Shown: one piece after another, positions 17,444 through 28,908 of the stretch | Layout: every line of letters starts with the position of its first letter | Position numbering within the stretch: the first letter of the stretch is position 1 | NCBI RefSeq assembly: GCF_006402735.1 | Contig: NZ_CP017174.1 | Span: forward strand, 8,722,001-8,786,000 | From: Myxococcus xanthus | GTDB taxonomy: Bacteria > Myxococcota > Myxococcia > Myxococcales > Myxococcaceae | Direction of reading: 5' to 3' | Length of the DNA stretch: 64,000 bases | Made by a program: the position numbers and the translations under genes | Notes under the pieces: model-generated | Told to the model about the DNA's origin: nothing | Databases searched by the model: none | The model's input: only the letters and a program-made list of their open reading frames with translations

Positions 17444-18037
17444 ATGAGAAAGCAGTCGATGTGGGTGGCGGTGGTGGGCGTGCTGTGTGTGGGAACGGAC
17501 GCGGTGGCGGCAGACTGGAATGGCTATGCATCGCTGGGCGCCGGCATCACCCTGGACCATTTGAGCAACTTCCGCACGAAGGGCCCGGCGCTGCACGGAT
17601 ACCTGGGCCTGGAGACCCCGCCCGGATTGTCGGTGGGCCTGCTGGCGGAAATCTCCGAGACGTGGGGCCAGCAGTTCCCGGACGCGATGCGACCGGGGCG
17701 GTTGGAGCGCTCGCAGCTCGACTACCGGGCGGTGGGCATCGAGGCGCGGCTGCGCTTCTTCCAGGACAAGCCCATCACGCCGTGGGTGGGCGCGCGGCTG
17801 TCGAAGAGCTGGGGCAGCACCTTCACGCCGGACGACGTGGGCACCTGGCTGCGGCAGAACATCGACACCACGAGCATGGCCTTCCGGGTGGGCGTGGACG
17901 GCTGGTTCAGCGACCGTTGGGGCGTGTCCGTCTCCACGGGCTTCCAGTTCTGTGACGTGAAGCTGACGTCCAACGCGCTCAACCAGTGCGCCAAGCTCAT
18001 GCAGTCGGTGATTGCCGGGCCGGTGTTGCGCATCTGA
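17444..18037 (+). CDS. Predicted outer-membrane beta-barrel protein
   Basis: A 197-residue protein with a signal peptide (MRKQSMWVAVVGVLCVGTDA, cleavage after AVAA). The mature part alternates polar and hydrophobic residues with repeated Gly/aromatic turns (YASLGAGITLDHL, HGYLGLETPPGLSVGLLAEI, LDYRAVGIEARLRFF, AFRVGVDGWFSDRWGVSVST), as in an 8-stranded barrel. Two Cys near the C-terminus may form a disulfide. The function is unknown. The next gene starts 37 bp downstream on the same strand and may be cotranscribed. Confidence 0.75.
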   Translation: MRKQSMWVAVVGVLCVGTDAVAADWNGYASLGAGITLDHLSNFRTKGPALHGYLGLETPPGLSVGLLAEISETWGQQFPDAMRPGRLERSQLDYRAVGIEARLRFFQDKPITPWVGARLSKSWGSTFTPDDVGTWLRQNIDTTSMAFRVGVDGWFSDRWGVSVSTGFQFCDVKLTSNALNQCAKLMQSVIAGPVLRI

Positions 18038-18074
18038 AGCCACGGCCCCGCGCGCCCGTTAGAGTGGGCCTGTC

Positions 18075-18791
18075 ATGAGCACTTCGACGACATCGCCTTC
18101 CGCCGTGGGTCCTCGCTGGCTGTACCTGCACGGCTTCGCCTCGGGTCCGGATTCGAAGAAGGGAGTGGCCGTGGCCCGGCACTACGAGGACCAGGGCATT
18201 CCGGTGGAGCGGTTGAACCTCCGCGTCCCCTCCCTGGAGCAGCTGCGCCTGAGCGCCATGCTGGACACGGTGCTGGCCGCGATGGGCGGGCCCGAGGAGC
18301 GGGTGGTGCTCATCGGCTCCAGCCTGGGAGGCCTCACGGCGGCCCGGGTGGCTGAGCAGGACGCCCGCGTGTGTGCGCTGGTGCTGCTAGCACCCGCCTT
18401 CCGCGTCGTCCCGCAGCTGCGCCGGAGAATGGGAGACGCGGCGTGGCGGCATTGGCAGACGTCGGGCTGGATTGAGACGGACGACTTCGTGACGCAGCAG
18501 AAGGCGCGCATCCATTCGGGCTTCATCGCCGACGCGGAGGCAGTGGACGCCCGCACCGGTGGCTGGCCCGACGTGCGCGTCCCGACGCTCATCATCCACG
18601 GCCGTCAGGATGACACCTGTGACGTCCAGAACTCGCGCCAGTGGGCGGAGGGCAAGCGCCACGTCCGGCTGGTGGAGGTGGACGATGGACACGAGCTCAC
18701 CGCGTCACTGCCGCGGATCCTGGAGGAGACGGAGGTGTTCCTCCAGCCCTGGGGCGCCCGGGGTCCTCGCGCTCACAGTTCGATGCCGTAA
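18075..18791 (+). CDS. YqiA/YcfP-like alpha/beta hydrolase
   Basis: A 238-residue cytoplasmic hydrolase. YLHGFASGPDSKKG at the N-terminus is the oxyanion-loop HGF motif typical of the YqiA group. The nucleophile elbow is GSSLGG with Ser83, the acid is probably D179 (HGRQDDTCD), and the base is H206 (DDGHEL). Length matches the family. Substrate is unknown; esterase activity is the best guess from family knowledge. Its 3' end overlaps the end of a convergent gene by 19 bp. Confidence 0.87.
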   Translation: MSTSTTSPSAVGPRWLYLHGFASGPDSKKGVAVARHYEDQGIPVERLNLRVPSLEQLRLSAMLDTVLAAMGGPEERVVLIGSSLGGLTAARVAEQDARVCALVLLAPAFRVVPQLRRRMGDAAWRHWQTSGWIETDDFVTQQKARIHSGFIADAEAVDARTGGWPDVRVPTLIIHGRQDDTCDVQNSRQWAEGKRHVRLVEVDDGHELTASLPRILEETEVFLQPWGARGPRAHSSMP

Positions 18792-19138
18792 GCGGCAGCC
18801 ACCTGCTGCATGACGCGGAGGGTGTCGGGCGGCGTGTCGATGTCCAACGTCAGACGCGTGCGCTGGCCGTCCACGGTGGATTCGGACGTCGTCACCTGCC
18901 GGGCATGTACAAAGGGAGGAGGGGCGCTGCGATCTTCCTTGTATTCGTCCAGCCGGCGCGCGGCGATGAGCAACGTCGTGAGCCGATGCGCGTCGGCCGC
19001 GTTCACGTCGGATAGGAGCGAGCCGTTGCGCTTGAAACGGCCATCCCGAAGACCTCGATCCAGAAGTGCTGTGTATTGGGCATACCCGGCGACTTCTGGC
19101 CCCTGAGCACGAGCGGGTCCTCGTGATCTGCTCCCCAA
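18773..19138 (-). CDS. Hypothetical protein, probably 5' truncated
   Basis: A 121-residue frame with genuine-looking text (VAGYAQYTALLDRGLRDGRF, LLSDVNAADAHRLTTLLIAA, PPDTLRVMQQVAAAYGIEL). No ATG or GTG starts it convincingly. Only a TTG at 19138 is available, and upstream lies the decayed end of the CRISPR array. The likely explanation is that the 5' part of an older gene was lost next to the array. No family was recognised. Its 3' end overlaps the convergent hydrolase gene. Confidence 0.5.
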   Translation of the reverse strand: MGSRSRGPARAQGPEVAGYAQYTALLDRGLRDGRFKRNGSLLSDVNAADAHRLTTLLIAARRLDEYKEDRSAPPPFVHARQVTTSESTVDGQRTRLTLDIDTPPDTLRVMQQVAAAYGIEL

Positions 19139-19150
19139 TTTTCGGACCAG

Positions 19151-19189
19151 TTGAAGCGCGAGAAAGTCCTCGCGTTCATGAGGAGTGAC
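19151..19189 (-). repeat. Decayed CRISPR repeat at the leader-distal end
   Basis: The last 23 bases of this segment match the array repeat with two mismatches (TCCTCGCGTTCATGAGGAGT, then GAC), while the first part is scrambled. It sits one spacer length (35 bp) beyond the last recognisable repeat at 19225. It marks the oldest, decaying end of the array. Confidence 0.75.
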
Positions 19190-22170
19190 CAGGACGAGGC
19201 ACCGGGACTCCAGTGCTCTGGGTGCTTTCGACCCACGCTCCTCGCGTTCACGAGGAGCGACCGTACAGGCTGGACTCGTGGAAGGTGCCGTAAACGTTTC
19301 AACCTACGCTCCCCTCGTTCATGAGGAGCGACCCGAGAGGTTGTCCACAGCTCGGCCAACTACGGAGATGTTTCAACCCACGCTCCCCTCGTTCACGAGG
19401 AGCGACCATAGCCCCGGCCACGAGTCTTGCCCGACCCTGGCGTTTCAACCCACGCTCCCCTCGTTCACGAGGAGCGACCACGACGGATGCGCCTGCCCGC
19501 AGGCACGTGTGGTTTCAACCCACGCTCCCCTCGTTCACGAGGAGCGACCGACCAGGCCGAGTGGAACACGCGTGAGGCCGCGCAGTTTCAACCCACGCTC
19601 CCCGCGTTCACGAGGAGCGACTTGCGGAGGTTCGCCACCACCTCGCGGTGCACGTGGTTTCAACCCACGCTCCACGCGTTCACGAGGAGCGACCGCGCGC
19701 CGGGCGCACCTTCTGTTCTGTGCGTGGTTTCAACCCACTCTCCTCGCGTTCACGAGGAGCGACGCGACACCGGAGGACACAGGACGTGGCTCTGTTCGAG
19801 TTTCAACCCACGCTCCTCGCGTTCACGAGGAGCGGCCTGGACCATGGCTGCTCGCAGATGGTGCTCGGGTTTCAACCCACGCTCCTCGCGTTCACGAGGA
19901 GCGACTGATGTTCTCTGCCATGAGTGATTCTCGAAACGGGTTTCAACCCACGCTCCTCGCGTTCACGAGGAGCGACGGCGCGGCCTTCCCGGCGCTGCCT
20001 GCGCTTGGGGTTTCAACCCACGTTCCTCGCGTTCACGAGGAGCGACGACGACAAATCTCCATGCTCAACAAGGCCCAGTTTCAACCCACGCTCCTCGCGT
20101 TCACGAGGAGCGACACTACGCGGTGGTGCGCGGACGCGACGCGCACGGGTTTCAACCCACGCTCCTCGCGTTCACGAGGAGCGACGGCGCAGCTGCTCCA
20201 CCATCACCCCCTCTACGTTGATGTTTCAACCCACGCTCCTCGCGTTCACGAGGAGCGACACCACCGGCCCGAGGAGCGGCTCGCACGAGAGGTTTCAACC
20301 CACGCTCCTCGCGTTCACGAGGAGCGACCGAGGCGCCCACGCTCCCCACTGTTTGAAGAAGTTTCAACCCACGCTCCTCGCGTTCACGAGGAGCAACTTC
20401 AACGCCGGCAAAGGTCTACGCGGACTTTCTCCGGTTTCAACCCACGCTCCTCGCGTTCACGAGGAGCGACGCCTCCGGGTCCGCGCGCTTCGCGTTGTGC
20501 GAGAGGTTTCAACCCACGCTCCTCGCGTTCACGAGGAGCGACTGGCGACGACTCTACTGCGCGCTACCACGAGGAGTTTCAACCCACGCTCCCCGCGTTC
20601 ACGAGGAGCGACTGGGCCGGCGTCCTGGAGGGTGCCGCCTGGAGGGTTTCAACCCACGCTCCCCGCGTTCACGAGGAGCGACTGGCCGATGCCATGCTTG
20701 CGGCTCGGAGCGCCAAGTTTCAACCCACGCTCCCCGCGTTCACGAGGAGCGACATCTCCAGGATGCAGCAGGCCTACCTCAACGCGTTTCAACCCACGCT
20801 TCCCGCGTTCACGAGGAGCGACCGGGCGCCTCTTTCGGTGGTAGGAGATAGACATGCGTTTCAACCCACGCTCCCCGCGTTCACGAGGAGCGACCTGGGC
20901 GGCCGTCGCGCAGGGGACTGGCGTCGGTGTTTCAACCCACGCTCCCCGCGTTCACGAGGAGCGACTTCGGCTTGCGCTTCTTGGGCCGCATGCGTTGGAG
21001 GTTTCAACCCACGCTCCCCGCGTTCACGAAGAGCGACTGTCGTGGCACCACAGCAGCACCAGGTTCTTGATGTTTCAACCCACGCTCCCCGCGTTCACGA
21101 GGAGCGACACGTCCTCCCGTGAGTTGCACCCGGAAGGGTAGCGGTTTCAACCCACGCTCCCCGCGTTCACGAGGAGCGACTCTCACGGCGAAGAGGTAGT
21201 CCTGGTAGCGGTGTTTCAACCCACGCTCCCCGCGTTCACGAGGAGCGACGTTGCGGAGTGAGGAGACACGCACATGCCCTACCAGTTTCAACCCACGCTC
21301 CCCGCGTTCACGAGGAGCGACAGCGCGAGAATCGGGCGGCACCGTCGAGTTGCCGGTTTCAACCCACGCTCCCCGCGTTCACGAGGAGCGACGCGCTCCA
21401 AGAGGCCTCGGTACTGCTCAACGCGGTTTCAACCCACGCTCCCCGCGTTCACGAGGAGCGACAGAGCGGCTTCGACGGTCAACTCGGTGCTTGCCGTTTC
21501 AACCCACGCTCCCCGCGTTCACGAGGAGCGACCGGATGCCGTCCAAGTCACACCGGGCCGCGAGCGCGTTTCAACCCACGCTCCCCGCGTTCACGAGGAG
21601 CGACTCGTCGTCGTCCAGCATCACGAGGGCCCTTTAGTTTCAACCCACGCTCCCCGCGTTCACGAGGAGCGACTGGACATGACTAGGCGAGGAGGGCTTG
21701 GAAGCCGGGTTTCAACCCACGCTCCCCGCGTTCACGAGGAGCGACGACTAGCTGCGCCGCTTTCCGGACCATTGCCGAGTTTCAACCCACGCTCCCCGCG
21801 TTCACGAGGAGCGACCTCGCACGGGCGAACTGGCGCTGTACGAGCCTCTTGTTTCAACCCACGCTCCCCGCGTTCACGAGGAGCGACGCCTCACGGAGTT
21901 GGAGGCGATGGCGGCCGAAGTGTTTCAACCCACGCTCCCCGCGTTCACGAGGAGCGACACTGCATTCTCACGCAGCGCCACCCGCCAGAGGGCGTTTCAA
22001 CCCACGCTCCCCGCGTTCACGAGGAGCGACCTCGCGCTCCAGGGCCTTCGCCGCGCGGGCGTTGTTTCAACCCACGCTCCCCGCGTTCACGAGGAGCGAC
22101 ACGTGAACTCGCTCCGTGGCGGCTCCTGCACCCGTTTCAACCCACGCTCCCCGCGTTCACGAGGAGCGAC

Positions 22171-22205
22171 GTGACTTGGAGCACCGAGGGCCGCGTCGTC
22201 GAAGG
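22171..22205 (-). repeat. Duplicated spacer, copy 1 of pair A
   Basis: This 35-bp spacer is identical to the spacer at 24080-24114, which lies 27 repeats away. Both begin GTGACTTGGAGCACCGAGGG on plus. The spacers on either side of the two copies differ, so the duplication is of a single spacer, not a block. Confidence 0.97.
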
Positions 22206-23161
22206 GTTTCAACCCACGCTCCCCGCGTTCACGAGGAGCGACAGTTCCTGGCAGTCCGCGAGGACGCCATCATCCCGTTTCAACCCACGCTCCCCGCGTT
22301 CACGAGGAGCGACCGCCGGGGCTCCGGGCCATGATCATGGGGGAGGTTTCAACCCACGCTCCCCGCGTTCACGAGGAGCGACCCGCGCGCAGTACCAAGT
22401 GGCCGTCGACTTCCGGTTTCAACCCACGCTCCCCGCGTTCACGAGGAGCGACCTGGGGATTCCCGCGCTCACGGGTGCAGGGCGGGTTTCAACCCACGCT
22501 CCCCGCGTTCACGAGGAGCGACATCGTAGGCGGCGCCCCCATCGCCCCCGAGAAGTTTCAACCCACGCTCCCCGCGTTCACGAGGAGCGACCTCCGAGGA
22601 GGGGCAGGCCAAGGCGGATGACGCAGCGTTTCAACCCACGCTCCCCGCGTTCACGAGGAGCGACGTCCAGGTCAATCTCGGTGAGGTTGTCGACGATGTT
22701 TCAACCCACGCCCCCCGCGTTCACGAGGAGCGACGGACGGGGCCCCCGCCCAGGTTCCCGCCGAGGAGTTTCAACCCACGCTCCCCGCGTTCACGAGGAG
22801 CGACCGTAAAATCGTCGCCAGTCCCCCAACACCAGGCGTTTCAACCCACGCTCCCCGCGTTCACGAGGAGCGACCAACCGGGCGCTCGTGACGAGCATCA
22901 TCCTGGATGTTTCAACCCACGCTCCCCGCGTTCACGAGGAGCGACAACACGCTGAAGCCGCGCCAGGCGCGGAGCGGCGGTTTCAACCCACGCTCCCCGC
23001 GTTCACGAGGAGCGACCTGCCAGCGCTGGGCCCAGCCCTGGGGTGTGTCGGCGTTTCAACCCACGCTCCCCGCGTTCACGAGGAGCGACATTGCGAGGGT
23101 CAGGGCTGGCGGCGGCGGCCCACGGTTTCAACCCACGCTCCCCGCGTTCACGAGGAGCGAC

Positions 23162-23193
23162 ACCCGCGCCCGCATCGCCCCGACGCCCACGCC
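23162..23193 (-). repeat. Duplicated spacer, copy 1 of pair B
   Basis: This 32-bp spacer is identical to the spacer at 25361-25392, 31 repeats away. Both begin ACCCGCGCCCGCATCGCCCC on plus. Flanking spacers differ between the copies. Confidence 0.97.
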
Positions 23194-24079
23194 GTTTCAA
23201 CCCACGCTCCCCGCGTTCACGAGGAGCGACATGGCAAGCCAGGAGTACAGACAACCCGGGAATGCGTTTCAACCCACGCTCCCCGCGTTCACGAGGAGCG
23301 ACAGCGTTGGCACTCCACGCGAAGACGCCGAAGGAGTTTCAACCCACGCTCCCCGCGTTCACGAGGAGCGACGCCGCGACCTCGCGCGCTACATGGGCCT
23401 GGACTTCGTGTTTCAACCCACGCTCCCCGCGTTCACGAGGAGCGACCCCAGCAGCTCCAGCTTGCCCCGCCACTGCTCGTTTCAACCCACGCTCCCCGCG
23501 TTCACGAGGAGCGACTTCTTCATGCCGCCACCCGGGCGGGCTCCAGCCGGCGTTTCAACCCACGCTCCCCGCGTTCACGAGGAGCGACCGCTCAATGAGG
23601 GCGCCGAGAATGGAGGGTGCTGTTTCAACCCACGCTCCCCGCGTTCACGAGGAGCGACGACGAGCGCTCGGGTGCTGTCTAGCTTCTGCGGTTTCAACCC
23701 ACGCTCCCCGCGTTCACGAGGAGCGACCTCTGGGCGGTATCCGTGAAGTCCTTCACTCCGTAGTTTCAACCCACGCTCCCCGCGTTCACGAGGAGCGACC
23801 AGGTGTCGAGCTGTATCAGCGCGGAAATGGGGTTTCAACCCACGCTCCCCGCGTTCACGAGGAGCGACCGCGGCACCCGTGAGGTCCTCGTCGCCTACCG
23901 GGAGTTTCAACCCACGCTCCCCGCGTTCACGAGGAGCGACTTGATGCGCAGGTGGGCGCTCACCGCGTCGTAGTTTCAACCCACGCTCCCCGCGTTCACG
24001 AGGAGCGACGTCGGTGGGCACAAAGCACAAGAGCTTCAACGTGTTTCAACCCACGCTCCCCGCGTTCACGAGGAGCGAC

Positions 24080-24114
24080 GTGACTTGGAGCACCGAGGGC
24101 CGCGTCGTCGAAGG
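24080..24114 (-). repeat. Duplicated spacer, copy 2 of pair A
   Basis: Identical over 35 bp to the spacer at 22171-22205. It is closer to the leader, so it was presumably acquired or copied later. Confidence 0.97.
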
Positions 24115-25360
24115 GTTTCAACCCACGCTCCCCGCGTTCACGAGGAGCGACAGGACGTCTGGACGACTCCGCCAAGCAAGGTGGTGGAGTTTCAACCCAC
24201 GCTCCCCGCGTTCACGAGGAGCGACTCCCCGCCGTCTACCGTCGCACCACCCAGGCCCGGTTTCAACCCACGCTCCCCGCGTTCACGAGGAGCGACGTTC
24301 TGGCCGCCCACCTTCGTACGCTCGGCCAGGTTTCAACCCACGCTCCCCGCGTTCACGAGGAGCGACTTTCCAAGCTGCAGCGACGTCTGCCGCGCTCAGG
24401 GTTTCAACCCACGCTCCCCGCGTTCACGAGGAGCGACGACATTGTATGAACGACACGCCCCGCAGCTACTGGGTTTCAACCCACGCTCCCCGCGTTCACG
24501 AGGAGCGACAGTCACGTCGGCGGAGGCGCTGATGGCCAGGGAGTTTCAACCCACGCTCCCCGCGTTCACGAGGAGCGACAGCTGGAGCTGACGCTGGATG
24601 CCATGGCGGCGGAGTTTCAACCCACGCTCCCCGCGTTCACGAGGAGCGACTCTCAGCCATGTGCTGCCTTCCGCACGGGAGAGGGTTTCAACCCACGCTC
24701 CCCGCGTTCACGAGGAGCGACGCGTCGCGGTGACGCCCAGGATGCGCGAGTTCGGTTTCAACCCACGCTCCCCGCGTTCACGAGGAGCGACCGAATGAAC
24801 GCGGAGCTGCGCCGGTGCGCCGCGAGGTTTCAACCCACGCTCCCCGCGTTCACGAGGAGCGACTGCCCAGCACCACGACCGGCGGGCCAGCTCTCTTGTT
24901 TCAACCCACGCTCCCCGCGTTCACGAGGAGCGACAGATGTACGCGCTCGCCTTCCTCTCGCGGGCTGAGTTTCAACCCACGCTCCCCGCGTTCACGAGGA
25001 GCGACCGCTCGTCTCGTGGCTCAGGTGTCATCCACCAATCGTTTCAACCCACGCTCCCCGCGTTCACGAGGAGCGACGACGTCCCCGTACGCGGCCCGGT
25101 CCGTCATCGGGTTTCAACCCACGCTCCCCGCGTTCACGAGGAGCGACCGCCGAGGCAGCGCGAGGTGTTCGCCCGCCCTCGTTTCAACCCACGCTCCCCG
25201 CGTTCACGAGGAGCGACCGAGCCGAGCAGCGAGAACGTGACGCCCTCTCATGTTTCAACCCACGCTCCCCGCGTTCACGAGGAGCGACCCGGGTCTGGTC
25301 GCTGTGGTGGATGCCCTGCTGGAGTTTCAACCCACGCTCCCCGCGTTCACGAGGAGCGAC

Positions 25361-25392
25361 ACCCGCGCCCGCATCGCCCCGACGCCCACGCC
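25361..25392 (-). repeat. Duplicated spacer, copy 2 of pair B
   Basis: Identical over 32 bp to the spacer at 23162-23193. It is the leader-proximal, presumably younger copy. Confidence 0.97.
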
Positions 25393-28300
25393 GTTTCAAC
25401 CCACGCTCCCCGCGTTCACGAGGAGCGACGACGTCGTCCACCTGCTGGCCCATGCGGCGCTTGTTTCAACCCACGCTCCCCGCGTTCACGAGGAGCGACT
25501 CTGCCGGCGGGCGCAGCTCCGGCGGAAGCTGGTTTCAACCCACGCTCCCCGCGTTCACGAGGAGCGACCAAACGGACGATGAGATGATTGAGCGGGCGCT
25601 GGTTTCAACCCACGCTCCCCGCGTTCACGAGGAGCGACCGCGTAGCCCGCGCTATCCGCCACTGGCTCAAGTTTCAACCCACGCTCCCCGCGTTCACGAG
25701 GAGCGACCAAGCCGAAGGGCGCCGCATCCTCGCCCCCCGAGTTTCAACCCACGCTCCCCGCGTTCACGAGGAGCGACGGACGCAACCGGGCTCGCGATTC
25801 GGCAGCTCATGTTTCAACCCACGCTCCCCGCGTTCACGAGGAGCGACTGGCCGGGCGGTCTCGGGTTCGCCACTGAGTGGTTTCAACCCACGCTCCCCGC
25901 GTTCACGAGGAGCGACGTGGAATCGATCCTGCCCATCACCGTCCCAAGCGGTTTCAACCCACGCTCCCCGCGTTCACGAGGAGCGACCGCGAGCACAACC
26001 TGGTGGGCTCCTTCGTCGCGTTTCAACCCACGCTCCCCGCGTTCACGAGGAGCGACGATGCTCACCGTTGGCGCAATCCTCTCCTGCGAGTTTCAACCCA
26101 CGCTCCCCGCGTTCACGAGGAGCGACTCAAGTCCGGCCCTCGCAAGGGGCGGCCGAACGTGTTTCAACCCACGCTCCCCGCGTTCACGAGGAGCGACCGC
26201 CGCATCTGGAGGGGCTGCCGGTGAAGGCGTGGGTTTCAACCCACGCTCCCCGCGTTCACGAGGAGCGACCGTGGTCCTCGATCGCGTTGTAGCGGATTGC
26301 GATGTTTCAACCCACGCTCCCCGCGTTCACGAGGAGCGACCGGCCGGCATTCTCGTACCCCTTCGTCGAGGCGGGGTTTCAACCCACGCTCCCCGCGTTC
26401 ACGAGGAGCGACGTACTGGCAGGCACGTCAGGCGGAGCTCGACTACCGGTTTCAACCCACGCTCCCCGCGTTCACGAGGAGCGACTGCACTGGGGGCTCT
26501 TCTTGGGCGTGGCCCTGGCGCAGTTTCAACCCACGCTCCCCGCGTTCACGAGGAGCGACTTGATGTGGGTCTTCCGCCAGTTCACCTTCCGGTTTCAACC
26601 CACGCTCCCCGCGTTCACGAGGAGCGACCGCGGTGGGGGCACGTACACGGGCAACGCCAGTTATGTGTTTCAACCCACGCTCCCCGCGTTCACGAGGAGC
26701 GACGGAGCAGACGCGGCTTTCTTCTGACGCGGACGCGTTTCAACCCACGCTCCCCGCGTTCACGAGGAGCGACATGTCGAAGACGATGAAGTTACTGCGG
26801 ATGTTAGTTTCAACCCACGCTCCCCGCGTTCACGAGGAGCGACTCTCCAAGGTCCGTTTTCGCTGGCCGGAGGCGGAACTGTTTCAACCCACGCTCCCCG
26901 CGTTCACGAGGAGCGACTGAGGACGGGCCATCCTGCGCGTCCTGCGATTCGTTTCAACCCACGCTCCCCGCGTTCACGAGGAGCGACACAAGGCGCCCAC
27001 GTGCCCTGCCTGCCGCTCTAGTTTCAACCCACGCTCCCCGCGTTCACGAGGAGCGACTGGTGGGCGGCGTGTTGTCGACGAGGACGGTGCGGCGTTTCAA
27101 CCCACGCTCCCCGCGTTCACGAGGAGCGACGGCGCTCAATCAGTTCACACGCTTCGGTGGAGCGTTTCAACCCACGCTCCCCGCGTTCACGAGGAGCGAC
27201 CATCGAGCTGGCGCGCGTGAACGACCACCTCGCGTTTCAACCCACGCTCCCCGCGTTCACGAGGAGCGACTGGCGCGTCATCGCGTCCGCGGCCCAGTCC
27301 GCGAAGTTTCAACCCACGCTCCCCGCGTTCACGAGGAGCGACCGCCGATGTGGAGTGTCCAGAGTGCGAGTCCTGGTTTCAACCCACGCTCCCCGCGTTC
27401 ACGAGGAGCGACCCTGAGTGATTACCGTCCGTGTTGCCACCTGCGCGTTTCAACCCACGCTCCCCGCGTTCACGAGGAGCGACAATCCGGGCTTGAGCAT
27501 CACCATAAATGGGCTGTTTCAACCCACGCTCCCCGCGTTCACGAGGAGCGACCTGGAGCTCACAGGCATGACGTTGCCACGCAGCTGTTTCAACCCACGC
27601 TCCCCGCGTTCACGAGGAGCGACCACCGCCCGCGCGCACGTCACAGCGAGGGAGGACTCAGTTTCAACCCACGCTCCCCGCGTTCACGAGGAGCGACTGG
27701 CCTCGTGCGGGTAGTGGGGGTGGATGACGGCGTTTCAACCCACGCTCCCCGCGTTCACGAGGAGCGACCCCGCATCCGGTCAGCGCGCTTCGTGAGCACC
27801 TGGTTTCAACCCACGCTCCCCGCGTTCACGAGGAGCGACACCGCGGACGGCAAGGTCTTCACCGCCGCGGTGGTGGGTTTCAACCCACGCTCCCCGCGTT
27901 CACGAGGAGCGACGCGCCGCGCTGCAACGCGTAGCGCCAAACTCCCTCGTTTCAACCCACGCTCCCCGCGTTCACGAGGAGCGACAGGCAGTCATCCACA
28001 CCGCTGGGACGTTGGGCGAGTTTCAACCCACGCTCCCCGCGTTCACGAGGAGCGACCCGGGCGCCTCCTCGGGATGTCCACACTGGGCGTTTCAACCCAC
28101 GCTCCCCGCGTTCACGAGGAGCGACCGGCCACGTCGTGGTGACGTACCGGTCGAAGGTGTTTCAACCCACGCTCCCCGCGTTCACGAGGAGCGACCAAGA
28201 GCACCGGTGTGGGGCTCGGCGGCAACGTGTTTCAACCCACGCTCCCCGCGTTCACGAGGAGCGACGCACCGTGCCCGGGGGCAACAACGCAGCACAGGAG

Positions 28301-28908
28301 TTTCAACCCACGCTCCCCGCGTTCACGAGGAGCGACTCTCGTCGATGCGTGCCTTCGCCGCACGCTGGGGTTTCAACCCACGCTCCCCGCGTTCACGAGG
28401 AGCGACGGGCCGCGACCCGACGCCTTGCGCGTGCCAGAGGTTTCAACCCACGCTCCCCGCGTTCACGAGGAGCGACTGGGTATGCCCGCGCCATCGCCCA
28501 GGTGGAGCGGGGTTTCAACCCACGCTCCCCGCGTTCACGAGGAGCGACCGCCACGCAAGCGACGCCTTAGGCTTCGCGGCCTCGATGTTTCAACCCACGC
28601 TCCCCGCGTTCACGAGGAGCGACGGACCGGCTGCTCAGAGCCGGGCTGCCCGTACAGTTTCAACCCACGCTCCCCGCGTTCACGAGGAGCGACAACTCCT
28701 CTCTCTGGGGAGCGTGGATGACCGACGTTTCAACCCACGCTCCCCGCGTTCACGAGGAGCGACTACCCGCCGAGGAAGTCATGACCCAGGTGGCAGACGT
28801 TTCAACCCACGCTCCCCGCGTTCACGAGGAGCGACCCCGTGGATGTTGGGGGACATGGCCGTCATCCTGGTGTTTCAACCCACGCTCCCCGCGTTCACGA
28901 GGAGCGAC

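Larger units (their letters stand above)
19225..28908 (-). CRISPR. Type I-C CRISPR array, 137 repeats and 136 spacers by hand count
   Basis: A 37-bp repeat, written on plus as GTTTCAACCC...(17 bases)...GAGGAGCGAC, recurs every 68-75 bp from 19225 to 28872. I counted 137 units and 136 spacers of about 31-38 bp. Read on minus, the repeat starts GTCGCTCCTCG and ends GGGTTGAAAC, typical of type I-C. The array lies downstream of cas2 on the same strand, so it is transcribed on minus with the leader at 28909-29089. Most repeats carry CCCCGCG in the middle; the distal 19 or so carry older variants. Scattered single-base variants occur (for example near 20392, 21028, 22710). The spacers are GC-rich. 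Long open frames across it arise because the unit is often a multiple of three and are not genes. Confidence 0.98.
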
